This document shows, in pieces, positions 1 through 10,667 of a stretch of 64,000 nucleotides of DNA (position 1 is the first letter of the stretch; each line of letters starts with the position of its first letter). The stretch covers positions 72,972,682 to 73,036,681 of the forward strand of contig NC_086386.1 in NCBI RefSeq assembly GCF_036588685.1, written 5' to 3'. The translations under genes were made by a program, and so were the position numbers. Below the pieces are notes generated by a model. That model made no database searches, had not been told where the DNA came from, and worked only from the letters and a program-made list of their open reading frames with translations. The DNA comes from Mytilus trossulus. Taxonomy: Eukaryota; Mollusca; Bivalvia; Mytilida; Mytilidae.

Positions 1-620
1 ATATTCAAGATAATAACCAAAAACAGTAAAATTTCCTTACAATTACCAATTTTAATAGGGGCAGCAACCCAACAATGGGTTGTCTGATTCATCTGAAAAT
101 TTCAGGGCAGATAGATCTTGACCTGATAAACAATTTTACCCCATGTCAGACTTGCTCTAAATGCTTTGGTTTTTGAGTTATAAGCCAAAAACTGCATTTT
201 ACCCCTATGTTCTATTTTTAGCCATGGCGGCCATCTTGGATGATTGGCCGGGTCAAAAAACACAATTTTTAAACAAGATACATCAATGATGATTGTGGCA
301 AAGTTTGGGTTAATTTGGCCCGGCAGTTTCAGAGAAGAAGATTTTTGTAAAAGATCATGGATATTTACGAAAAATTGTTAAAAATTGACTATAAAGGGCA
401 ATAACTCCTAAAGGGGTCAACTGACCATTTTGGTCATGTTGACTTATTTGTAAATCTTACTTTGTTGAACATTATTGCTGTTTACAGTTTATCTCCATCT
501 ATAATAATATTCAAGATAATAACCAAAAACAGTAAAATGTCCTTAAAATTACCAATATAGGGTTGTCTGATTCATCTGAAAATTTTAGGGCAGATAGATC
601 TTGACCTGATAAACAATTTC
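1..620. repeat. Interspersed repeat, two partial direct copies
   Basis: The segment starting at base 1 (attcaagataataaccaaaa...) recurs at about 507-620 with a few changes; both copies contain 'gggcagatagatcttgacct'. The first copy continues through 'gccatggcggccatcttgga' and 'gtcaactgaccattttggtc'. The sequence resembles a common bivalve interspersed repeat. No convincing coding frame was seen. Confidence 0.55.
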
Positions 621-1498
621 TAAACTTTTTTTCTGAAAAATTGTTCCAAATTGAGGACCTAGATACATGTACGATTACATGCATCAATCCACACCACCAC
701 AACTGGATCCATCTTTGTAGTTCTTACTTCTATTTTATTTTTGGTAAATGAAAATATTTCTTCACTAAATATCTTCAAATAAACAAAATCTAAACTATAT
801 CAATTTTAATCAACATGTCATTGAAACAACTTGTTTGTGAATCTACCTTTACTGCTCCTTCATATGGCAAATTTTGCTCATTTTCTTTCCCACTAAATCC
901 GAGAGACCTTCTAGCTGTCTTTTCTGCCCCATATGACACAGTAGGTATCTTCACATGTGTATGTTCTCCAATGACTGTCATACAAGTAGATATATTCAGT
1001 AAATGCTAACATATCCATTTTTTATATACATGTATATCATTGTACAGGATGATAAAGATAGTATGTCAAAAAGTGAGTTCACATATTTTCCATGTATACA
1101 TGTACAGTTGTATGTACATTGTATTTTTAAATATCATTATGACATTCTTTCATCTGGGACTGCTTCGGTAAAGACAGAAATGTTTTCGTAATTTAAGTCC
1201 CAGGGTTAAATGAAATCAATAACATATATGATAAAAGTTCTCATAATGCATGTACCAAATATACTGGTATTGTACATTGTACATGTACATGTTGTACACA
1301 TCATGCACATGTACAAACAGGAAGGTATTTATGTTTTAAAGGAAACATTTTTCTTATGAAAACTATATTTGAGGTTGGACATGGGGTTCCCCGATTCCAA
1401 ATATAGCATATTTTTTTTAGCACAGGTTTAAAGAACTTATTATGTACCTGGCATGTACTCCTCCTTCCAGTTCCCTCATTTCCATGTTCCCTTCACAT
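621..1498. other. Intergenic, no gene recognised
   Basis: AT-rich sequence with only short ORFs lacking recognisable domains. Bases 1250-1320 are rich in TGTACATG-type words. No splice-site-bounded coding exon could be supported. Confidence 0.5.
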
Positions 1499-1507
1499 GT
1501 TTACACC

Positions 1508-1624
1508 TAGTCCAAATAATTATGACTTCTGGAAAGACTATTTTTGCTTTGACGACTTCATGCGACGATGTAAGGCGAAAACAAAATATAATAGCTTTTC
1601 AAGTTGTCATAATTATTTGGACTA
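1508..1624. mobile_element. 117-bp MITE with 19-bp terminal inverted repeats
   Basis: The element begins TAGTCCAAATAATTATGAC (1508-1526) and ends with the exact reverse complement (1606-1624). It is flanked on both sides by the 9-bp direct repeat GTTTACACC (1499-1507 and 1625-1633). It has no coding capacity. A 9-bp target duplication is typical of Mutator-like elements, so a Mutator-type MITE is inferred; the family name is not certain. Confidence 0.75.
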
Positions 1625-1633
1625 GTTTACACC

Positions 1634-2144
1634 CACACATATCTTATATTTATCTTTGAACCTACCAGAGGAAAGACTTGTATCATATTCTGTTGGTCTG
1701 GGCGCAATAGCTACAAACTGCTTGACTATAGTAGCTGGTTCATGTGGTTGAGTAACACCTGCACCCATCAATGGCATCGTACACATAGCGCTAAATGAAG
1801 GAATTTAAACTGCATGTTTCACAATAACTTGAGATGGAAATGTTTTCTGCTGTTTCTGTTTGACAGATGAGAATGGGGACCTGAGAAGTCTTTTCTCTAC
1901 CGTTTTTAATCTCTTTGGACAGGTTTGATGGGTTCGAATTAAAGATGATTTTAATTTTTCTACTTCTTCTTCTTGCCGAAAAACCTTCTACACGATTTTG
2001 TAACATTTTGTGCAAAATCCATTATTTTTATCCTCGTCCGTAACATCGAAAGACGGTATTATTTTGTTCACATTGTTCACTCTTATATCTGTCAAGCGAA
2101 GTTTATGTTTAAAAAGTTTTACCTCATGTTTTTCACCGGTAGAT
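1634..2144. other. Intergenic, no gene recognised
   Basis: No feature was recognised. The short ORFs here have no domain and are not bounded by good splice sites. Confidence 0.4.
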
Positions 2145-2156
2145 TATATTTCAGTG

Positions 2157-2675
2157 AAACCTTTTGATAATATTATGTGCAGAAAAGATCAGTGTGTTAT
2201 TACTAGATGTCGTATTGGTTATACTAGAATAACACACGAGTATCTTTTAAAAAATGAAGATGAACCACAATGTGTTCCTTGCAACTGCAAGTATACTATT
2301 AAACATGTTTTAATTAATTGTATTGACTTTGCTGATATTCGTAAGAAGCATTTCAATGTCAATAATATGTATGATTTATTTAATGATGTTTCATTTACAA
2401 ATATTGTTGCTTTTTTAAAAGAAATTGGAATTTATTATAAAATATAAAAATGTTATTATATTTAAATCGATTTTAATTTTTATCACGTTATTTTACTGTT
2501 GATTTTTATTTGTATATAATCAATTTGCTTTAGTCAATAATTTTAGTATATTGAAGGACTTTTTGTCTTATTTTAAAATATGCTTTAAATTGTAAAAATA
2601 TTCGAATTAGCTCTCGCCGCGATATAGCCTTTTTGTGCTAATGCGGCGTAAAGCAACCAACAATCAATCAATCAA
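2157..2675 (+). mobile_element. 5'-truncated LINE, C-terminal end of ORF2 plus 3' tail
   Basis: An open frame from 2157 to 2447 encodes the C-terminal tail of a non-LTR retrotransposon ORF2: a TRCRIGYTRITHEYLL segment, a Cys/His cluster (CVPCNCKYTIKHVLINC) and a final FLKEIGIYYKI. It is followed by a roughly 200-bp 3' UTR that ends in 'gcggcgtaaagcaaccaac' and a short (AATC)n tail. The 12-bp word TATATTTCAGTG flanks it precisely (2145-2156 and 2676-2687), which is a target-site duplication. The catalytic RT core is absent, so this is a dead-on-arrival insertion. The first Met of the longer ORF (2010) lies in host flank and is not a real start. Confidence 0.85.
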
Positions 2676-2687
2676 TATATTTCAGTG

Positions 2688-4132
2688 TGAACAAACGAAA
2701 ATGCACACAACAAACACACATTTTGACCATCATAAACACGTCGAGGTGTTAAAACACTCTCAGTTGCCATCATAACAGTTCATTTATAAATCGATGCGTG
2801 TTTTCACAGGGCGCAGCCATTTTCCAATATTTTTATTTATTTCCATTTGAGTATACTCGGATTCTATTAATTACAACCGGAAAAATCGAAAGGACTAAAA
2901 ATGCCAAAGATATTGGGAGACGATTTCTTGTTGGTTGGCTCGATAGGTCACCAGGTTTGACCTGTCTATCGAGTTTCGTTAGATCCTTGATGCGCGACAT
3001 ATCAGAACAGGAGCAATTAAAGGATTTAATTTTAATTAGATTGTTCCGATGCATAATTAATCATCTTTATATATATAGACGAAACGCGCGTCTGGCGTAC
3101 TAAATTATAATCCTGGTACCTTTGATAACTATTTATATGTTCACTTTATAATTTAACTGATATTTTTATCCTGCTGTAAATCATGGATTGTTTTAAATTT
3201 GTTAAAACAAATAAGAGTTGCTTGTCAATACCAAGGATTAACAAAATTTTGATAAATACAATTTAAACACGCGATGAAACATGGTAAAGGAACATTCAAA
3301 CTCAAAAGTCAAAAACTGAACACAGTCATGGCAAAAAGCAAAAAGATCTAACGACAAATAGCAATATATAAACGACTGAACAACAAGAGCCTCACCAAGA
3401 CCTGGGATTGGTCTCAGGTTTATACAGAAAGGTAAGCAGATTTTGCTCCACACGTGGTTACCGTTGTGTTTTATCAGGGTATGCTATCGACGATTCACTA
3501 TGCAAATGCATGCAATTTTATAACATAGATCGTGGTAATTTATACGCTAATGTGTTTAAAAACAAAAGGATAAAAAGACACATTTCCGCTTTGGTTGGTT
3601 TCTATTTTCTCTTTTCTGATACTTTCTTGTAGTCAGATTGCTCATACACTTCCTGCCTTCATCGTCGTTAACAATTTAAAGTACTGAGTTGATTTATATA
3701 AATTAAATGAAACCATGTGTTTATACTAAATATTGCATTACCAAATTAATAAACCCATACAGAGATCTTACAGGCACATCAAAAACAATATATGAGGTAT
3801 ACTAGTAAACAAAGGAAACGCTACAAGGCTAAGTGTTTACTCTACAGAACATGTACCATGGACGTGTTATACTGACAGGAATTACAACGTTGTTTTTTCA
3901 AAGGTTTCATCTGTATTACAGCCTATCTATAGATAACGCGTTAATTGCTTAAATATATGTCATGGTAATTTACTCGTGTATGTTATCGTTCAATTCACCG
4001 CAATTTTCTCAGCAGTTAAGCTGAAATGTTTTGAATATTCTAGTGAACAAACTGTGCAGAGGATTTCCACTTTTCTTTACATGGTCAACGAATTTGTTTA
4101 AGTAGTATAGGTATAGCGCAAACATGGTAAAT
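2688..4132. other. Intergenic with several short interspersed repeats
   Basis: No gene was recognised. Bases 3078-3115 carry the 'gacgaaacgcgcgtctggcg' repeat seen again near 13370, 39120 and, partly, 63860. Bases 2940-2976 contain a strong hairpin (ctcgataggtca ... ctatcgag). Bases 3290-3440 resemble the repeat found near 11430 and 30300. Small ORFs across 2798-3103 and 3408-3632 are treated as chance. Confidence 0.5.
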
Positions 4133-4194
4133 TAGTATGATCTATATATACACTAGTATGATCGATATATACACTAGTATAATCGATATATACA
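4133..4194. repeat. Three-copy 21-bp minisatellite
   Basis: Three tandem units of tagtatgatcgatatataca(c) start at 4133, 4154 and 4175, with one or two substitutions between units. Confidence 0.8.
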
Positions 4195-4542
4195 TAACCA
4201 CTCATTCTGAATATAGGTATGCCAAGTCATCAATATTTAGATCTACTTGTAATTCATTGGTGTAAGTAGGATGAAACAAAACAACAACATTTTAAAAATA
4301 ATAAAAAAGAGAAACATTTCTTTTTTAAATTCATATAGTTCACTTTTTTGTTGATTTTATAATTATACGTGTTGTTTTACTAATTACTCTTTCCAATTTC
4401 ATTTTCATAAGCCGTTTAATTTCTAAATGTCTCAAATCTAACACACAAATCAACATGTGAGTAAAAAATCACTGATAATAAGGTTATGTAACCCATCGCC
4501 CTTAAGCGTAACCATCAAAGGACTTCAGCGTGGATATCAACA

Positions 4543-4946
4543 GCCCCAAGGGTGACTGGGGAATAGAAATATGGTCTCTTGGTCTTCTCCCGACCGGCAG
4601 TAAAACGCTTGCCGAAGTGGGGCGTCCGTTTGGCTGTGCGGGATGTATCAAGTTCGCAGTCACGTCCGGTCAGAAGGGGGACGTTAAATCCGATGCCTCG
4701 TGTAAAGAGAGTGCCACTCTCTTTGCACGTTAAAAACCCTTAGGTGGCCTGTTGCGAGGCTAAATTTCTGTCCCTATCCATTATTCCCTCATTTTACAGT
4801 GGCAGTCCAAATTTCCCCGACAATCATCCCAGATGGCCTATATTGTATCAACCTACCTATTGTATTTGTTGTGAACTTGTTCTCGTCCTGAATATGCATG
4901 AAATATTTGCCACTGGACGTTAAGCAACCAACAATCAATCAATCAA
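4543..4946 (+). mobile_element. Full-length SINE-like repeat with 12-bp duplication
   Basis: A 404-bp non-coding repeat flanked by TGGATATCAACA (4531-4542 and 4947-4958). It begins 'gccccaagggtgactgggg', contains 'caagttcgcagtcacgtccg' (a B-box-like stretch, weak inference) and ends 'acgttaagcaaccaacaatc' plus a short (AATC)n tail. Other copies lie at 21417-29269 (split), 31401-31604, 46491-46810, 55186-55558, 57243-57662 and 61825-62034. The tail matches that of the LINE at 2157-2675, so LINE-driven mobilisation is likely. The outer edge of the giant inverted repeat falls inside this copy at 4628. ORFs in it (for example 4530-4733) are not genes. Confidence 0.8.
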
Positions 4947-4958
4947 TGGATATCAACA

Positions 4959-5713
4959 AGAAAGTTTTGCAATGATACCTTCGGAGTTTGGAGTACCATC
5001 GTGGTCAAAAGTCCTTATATGTATTAGTTAAAATAGATTAAACATGACCCTTAAAAACGTATTACTTACGAAAACAGACCAGTGTAAAAAATGTACAGTA
5101 CTCAAATATTTTTTTTTTTTTTTAAACAATTAAATCATCTTTATTGCACTAAATGCTGTTTAACAATTTAACTAGCTTACAGCATTAGGCTAAGTATCCC
5201 TGTATATCAGTTATTATACATCCAGGGAGAATATATAATAAAATATTATATAATTGTTAGTATTATACAATTAGACATAATACATAAATTAAATTAACAT
5301 CAATATACATTGATTTAGTCAGCTTTCAAATCGGGAAAAATAACGGATCTACACCGTATCGTTTTGTGATTATTATGTATGTTTACTTTCTCACAGGTGA
5401 TTACCTGTGTATTGGAGTAACTTTAATATTCTTTTATGTTTTGAACGATTTATTTTGTCTAAGCTTACTTGCTTGACTATGCTAGTGTAAAACATAACTA
5501 GGTAAGTTTATAAAATTATTTTAAATTCAAATCAAAAGCTTATTTGCTGTGCGGGTTTATCTTGGCACCTCGTGGTGAAATATTTATACAAGGCCAAGGG
5601 AAGTTAGCATATGTTTATTTGTTAAAAACAAACTATACCTTTACTTACAGGTAACAATATGCTGAAGTCTTTAATTACATATTCCCGGTTTCTATATTTC
5701 TTATCGAATTTAA
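4959..5713. other. Left-arm intergenic sequence
   Basis: Includes a poly-T tract (5108-5123) and AT-rich unique sequence mirrored in the right arm. No gene was seen. Confidence 0.5.
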
Positions 5714-6409
5714 TCTTATAATGTCATATATTTCCTTTTGAAAATTTTAAAGATTTCTATCTTTGATTCTTTTTTGTTTGAAACAAAATGTGCCTTATAT
5801 ACGGAGAAAAATATAACTGTTATCAGGGTGTTTATATCAAAATATTTTACATCTGCTATTTTATAGCCAGTTATTAAATTTTCTAGCCTTAAAATATGTC
5901 TATCTATTTTAAGATGAAGTCATAACTTGTATATTTCTTGCCAGTAAGTATTATTATAAGGGCAAGTAATAATTTTTTTTTTATAGTTGTCAATTTCTTC
6001 GCAAAAATTGCAAGAATTGTTTTCTAATACTTTCCACTGTACTAATAAGTCGCTGCATGGAAGGATGAAGTTGAGAAGTTTCCATTTAAACATTTTGAAT
6101 TTGTTGTTTTCTAGATAATTAAATATAAAATTAAGAGTGCTTTTAAATTTTATATTTAAATTTTCTTCAAGAATTCTTTCCCAATTCAGAATACCTACAG
6201 GTTTTTCTTGCTTATAAGGGGCAGTTAGTATTGAATATATTTCTTTTTTACTAATTTCTGGATAGATATTATGATTGAGTAGTACTTGCAGATTTTTTGT
6301 TTTCTTTATATTTACTTTTGTTTTAAATGAGCTTTCTTGTTTTAAAATATTCTGCCAATGTTTTGGATTAGCTTTCTTTAATAATGATAATTCTCTCAAA
6401 TATTATGTC
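5714..6409 (-). pseudogene. LINE ORF2 C-terminal relic (L1-like), left-arm copy
   Basis: Read on the minus strand, the frame encodes a LINE ORF2 C-terminal region: KKANPKHWQNIL, then KMFKWKLLNFILP and NSCNFCEEIDNY, then CPYNNTYWQEIYKL. The CxxC...H...C zinc-finger-like segment before the YW motif is typical of the end of L1-like reverse transcriptases. A poly-A expansion has replaced the HFF motif seen in the right-arm copy with lysines, and the frame stops at 5920 whereas the right copy runs further. No RT catalytic core is present, so this is a fragment that was already broken or incomplete before the arms duplicated. Confidence 0.7.
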
Positions 6410-9400
6410 TGAAACAAAATATTTTAGGGAAAAAAAAAAGAATTGGTTAAAAAAACATCGTCTTGAATGGCTGATATCTATTTGGATTTTTGACAAGAAT
6501 ATGTTTCCGTCTCAAAACATCTTCATTTAGGTTTAATATAATGTACAATGAAATTAATTTAAATGTTATAATTAATTCTTGTTTATTATACCCAACAAGT
6601 ATTTGAATTATGTAGTTGTGTGGGGTATCTCGTCTCATTGACATATACACCAGCGTAACATGTCATACTGATTTCTGAAAGTATAAACAATACAATGTGT
6701 ATTTTTTCTCAGCAAACTAACAGATTTTCATCAATCAAAATACAAGTCAAATTAATACAGTCATGTAATTCAAACCAAATACCATGACATAACTTTTTAC
6801 CACTTGTTTAACTGTGTACATGTTTTAGTAACCATGATGTCACCTCAAGTTTTAAACGTATTCTATAGAAACCCCAAATAAAAAAAAATGGAAATTTGAA
6901 ATACCCATACTCGTTTATGACCCAGAAATATTTTACTGCAATGCAATGTAGGATAAAATCATAAACTGTCATATTTAAGGGATTTTATTTTTCGACCTAT
7001 TTTCATATGTAACCGGACGTGACGTACTATGATTTGGTTGTATTAAATCTATAGAGATTGTCTTTGAATTTTTCTATTAAACCTATTAGAAAAAGTCGAT
7101 ACTGATTCTTATCCACCGGGTTTTTTTTCGTGTAGCACTATTCCAGCAGCTCTTGTATAAAGATTTTTCAGATTTTATATTTTCGTTTTCCTTCAATGGT
7201 GTTACCTATAAAGAAGTTTTTGAACCAAGGGTTTATTTTAAGTTTAAGTTATCCAAATTAAAGATGGCCAAGATGAGATACTGAGAGTACGGCATCATAT
7301 ATTTGATGAAGTCAACCATGAATTTTAAAATGAAAATACATTAAAAATATGTCAATATTTTAATATAACTTTATGAATACGTGTTAAATCAAAATTGCTT
7401 CCACGTTCAAAATTGGCATCATAAAAAAGTCAGAGTTAAACAGTATTAATATTATTACACTATTGATGTAGAATATAAACTTTTAAGTTAAATTATGAAA
7501 CTGACCATATAATGTAAACAAGAGCCTTTGATACTTTAACTCTGCCATGGATCATACTTAGATTTTGTTCTAAAAATGGCAGCAAATTTCAAAATGGCTC
7601 CTTTAAAATGTCAGAACTTTGCCTATTTTTTTTTAACAATTTGGTATAAAATAATACAAAATAATGTGATATCTTTTTGAATAAAAATACAAACCAACAG
7701 ATTTTTTGTAAGAGTTAGCATACACTATGATATAAAAATGATGATAACATTCAAAGTGGCGTCTCTAACATGGTATCAATTTATAGTAAATGTTTACATG
7801 ACTTCAGAAAAAATTTCAATTTACCAGCAATAAAAAAAAATTACGAAAACCTACAGAGACAAGTATTTGTGTTTTTCAAATGTGCACAAAAATAAAAATG
7901 GCCCTTCAAAAGAGAACATTTGGCACAATCATTTCATAGAAAATATGTAAGTTATTGGTAATTGAAAGAAGATTCATATACAGGATAATTCAAATTTAGC
8001 TCAGTCTCAATCATTTTCTAAATTCGGTGAGTATTCAATAATAAATACATGAAATATCGGTATGTCAATGCTTCTTTCAGGCATTTAAATGTCCGTAGTA
8101 GATATCCTTAATGGTGAATTAAACATAGATAAATGAAATTGTATAATTCTTATATGCTTTGCATATATGGGAATACGATAATATGATTGGTTGAGAGAAC
8201 TTCTGGTTTTTGATCCTGACGTTGGTTATATTTCGATAGACGACGTTGACTGATTTTTTTTTCGTAACCAATGTAAACAAGATGGCGGCGATAAAAACAC
8301 CGACGTTGAAAGAATTTATTTTCACGTTAATCGTTTAATTAAATGATACACAAAAAAAATCGTTTAATGACAAAAATATACAATTAACGTATGATAGAGG
8401 TAAAGAGTATGGAAAAATATATTCCCTATCTCCAATATAATATAATGTGATGCGATTTTTATACATGTGAGAGGTTTAGTTAGCTATAAAACCAGGTTCA
8501 ATACACCATATTAATATGTAACTAGTCAGGAATATGACAGTTGTTATCCATTCGTTTGATGTGTTTGAGCTTTTGATTTTGACATTTGATAAGAACTTTC
8601 CTTTTTTAATATTCCTCATAGGTCAGTATTTTTGTGGGTTTTTTTTTATACATTCACAAGGGTGGGCTCTTGACATGACATTGCAGCTTTATCAAACCCT
8701 GACAAGAATTTTACCTATGTACCATCAAGTTTTTGCTATCAAACCAGGGCTCGCGACAAAACAATTACCCCAAATAAAACTACCTTGGGAAGATACATGT
8801 ACCTATTTGGTATGTTGTAGTCGTGCATCTCATGTCGGAAGATTGTTGTCAATTGTTCTTGTCTTCTGTGTGAATACATGAATGTTTTCTTAATTCATTC
8901 ACTATATCAGATTTACCAGACCGATCATTCCGAAGCATACAGGTTGAAACCCAGTTTTAATAGAACAAAAGAATTGAAGCTCTTTGTTAGAGAAGGCGAT
9001 AAATGCTTACTGCAATGTTTACTAGTAACAATAGTAATAAAAATTCTAAAAGTTAATAGAAACAAATAAAACGACAATTTTCTTCTCAATTACGAAGTGT
9101 TATCTTAAAAACACCATTTGCATAAGTTTTCAATTTATCTATTACATAGAAATGCAGAACAATTAGATATCAAGTCGACGACATGGGTATCTATCAAGTT
9201 GGATCTAGAAAATGCATAACCTCCGATTTCAAAAAAAAATACCACGGTCGGAGAACATATCAATCTTTTAGTTCAGTACTTTTCGTATCTGCCCTTCCAT
9301 TAAGTGACTGAAGAAAAAATTCCAAAAGATGGGTAACAATTGTATCGAAAAGTGAAAATCGAGTGCACCTTTTTATGTTTGGGCGTGTTTAAGGTGTATA

Positions 9401-9604
9401 TTTTGTCTTTAAAACGTACAAAGCAAGAGTATTTGATATATCATCTCGCTTCAGATTCTATTATTTTTATATATCAAAGCTACAGGTTGACTTTCTAACA
9501 TAAAAAAATCACAGTACAAGAAGATGAAACATACCTATCTAATGAATCACAAAAACAGAGTAGGTGTGTTCGAATAGCTATTTTTTACTAAAAGTATCTG
9601 ACGA
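6410..9604. other. Left-arm non-coding stretch with one interspersed repeat
   Basis: No gene is supported. Bases 8275-8290 contain the YY1-like word aagatggcggc inside a more GC-rich patch (8190-8330) that is conserved in the right arm (43110-43210). Bases 8468-8640 are a common interspersed repeat (gagaggtttagttagctata ... tatccattcgtttgatgtg), also seen at 19659-19810 and, inverted, at 32760-32940 and 42840-42970. Short ORFs at 8119-8325 and 8534-8881 fall in these repeats. Confidence 0.5.
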
Positions 9605-10667
9605 CAGTCTTTTAAGTTGGATGATGGAAATGCATATCTTCGAAAAAATATATTTGTTTGTGTGTGATAACTAATGTTTATAATCTTTCAACCACTGAAA
9701 TTTTTTAGTCTGCCCTTCCACGAAATATTAATTAGAATTGTTTTAAATGTTTAAGAATTTTCGAAAATTCCACCTGACAACCGATCAGACAATATAGTTT
9801 TAAGTTAAATCAATGCAGACAAGATCATTAACTGATGCTCATTAGCTAGTAGATACATTTGTCTTTTAAAACACAACTGACATATAAGGATCGTAATGGT
9901 GCTATATGGATAAATTTATCGGTTTTCAAGAGCAAAATTGGCAGCGCGTCATCCCTACAATGGCTTCCATTCCTACGATTGTGAAAATGAACTGGCGTAG
10001 TGGGGAGATAATTTTGACGAAGTATAATCATGACTGTAACTAACCGTTCTACGACTTTTAATTGTTTATGATATTGCCACTTCATTTGGATTTTCAATAA
10101 TTTGCTAAAATGCATCTGCCAGTTATTCCATACGGACCATTTGTCCGAAGCTGATATCTTATCCTTTCAAGAAGAATTCGATACGGTCTGTCATAACCGG
10201 TGAATTTTTGACTTCATATTAAAATAAATGCATTGTAGACTTCTGAGTTCAATAAACTAGTTACAAACCCTTTCCACAATTGTTCTATCTGCAGTCTGTT
10301 GAAACAAGACACAGGCGATACAACATCTGTATCAATTGTTCTGATCAATATTTTGTTGTGATTTTGTCTGTGGAGTATCTTAGGCAAATACAACACTCTG
10401 GTATCTTCCCTCTCATGTGAACATAAGATCTATAATGCATACATTGTAGCTATCAACTGCAGTATTTGCAATGGGTTGTTCTTTTCAGTTACTATACCAA
10501 CTTGTATTATTTTGTCAGGGAAAAAAATAACTTATTTTCTAGACGCAAAAATCTCGCCAGTTCCCAGGAACATTTGATTCATCTTGAACTCGGGGTAAAG
10601 CTATTATCAATGTCAAACAAATTGTTATTATATGTCCGTCTTGTCCAATATTTAGAATGTGCAGAGT
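9605..10667. other. About 1.06 kb present only in the left arm
   Basis: Right-arm sequence jumps directly from the equivalent of about 9604 to that of about 10668 (junction near 41822-41825, 'ttttggtcgtcgg'). Either this block was inserted in the left arm or deleted from the right. It contains the ORF relic described separately; a minus-strand ORF at 9846-10115 is unrecognised. Confidence 0.65.
10214..10440 (-). pseudogene. Relic of a repeat-borne ORF family with an RT(I/V)DTDVV motif
   Basis: Minus-strand translation gives SHEREDTRVLYL, then NKILIRTIDTDVV, then SCFNRLQIEQLWKGF. This pattern (H-E-x-x-D-T-R, then a hydrophobic strand ending D-T-D-V-V) resembles a large family of uncharacterised, repetitive invertebrate proteins that I recognise only by motif. 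The DTDV strand suggests a PIN/FEN-like nuclease fold, which is inference. The fragment is short, the following conserved GTG(K)xFRY segment is not seen, and the upstream frame contains a stop, so it is not functional. Confidence 0.4.

Noticed and set aside
2010..2156. N-terminal 49 codons of the ORF at 2010-2447
   Set aside because: The LINE begins at 2157, after its target duplication; the upstream part is host sequence read by chance.
2798..3103. 101-codon ORF
   Set aside because: Runs into the widespread 'gacgaaacgcgcgtctggcg' repeat and contains a hairpin; no protein similarity recognised.
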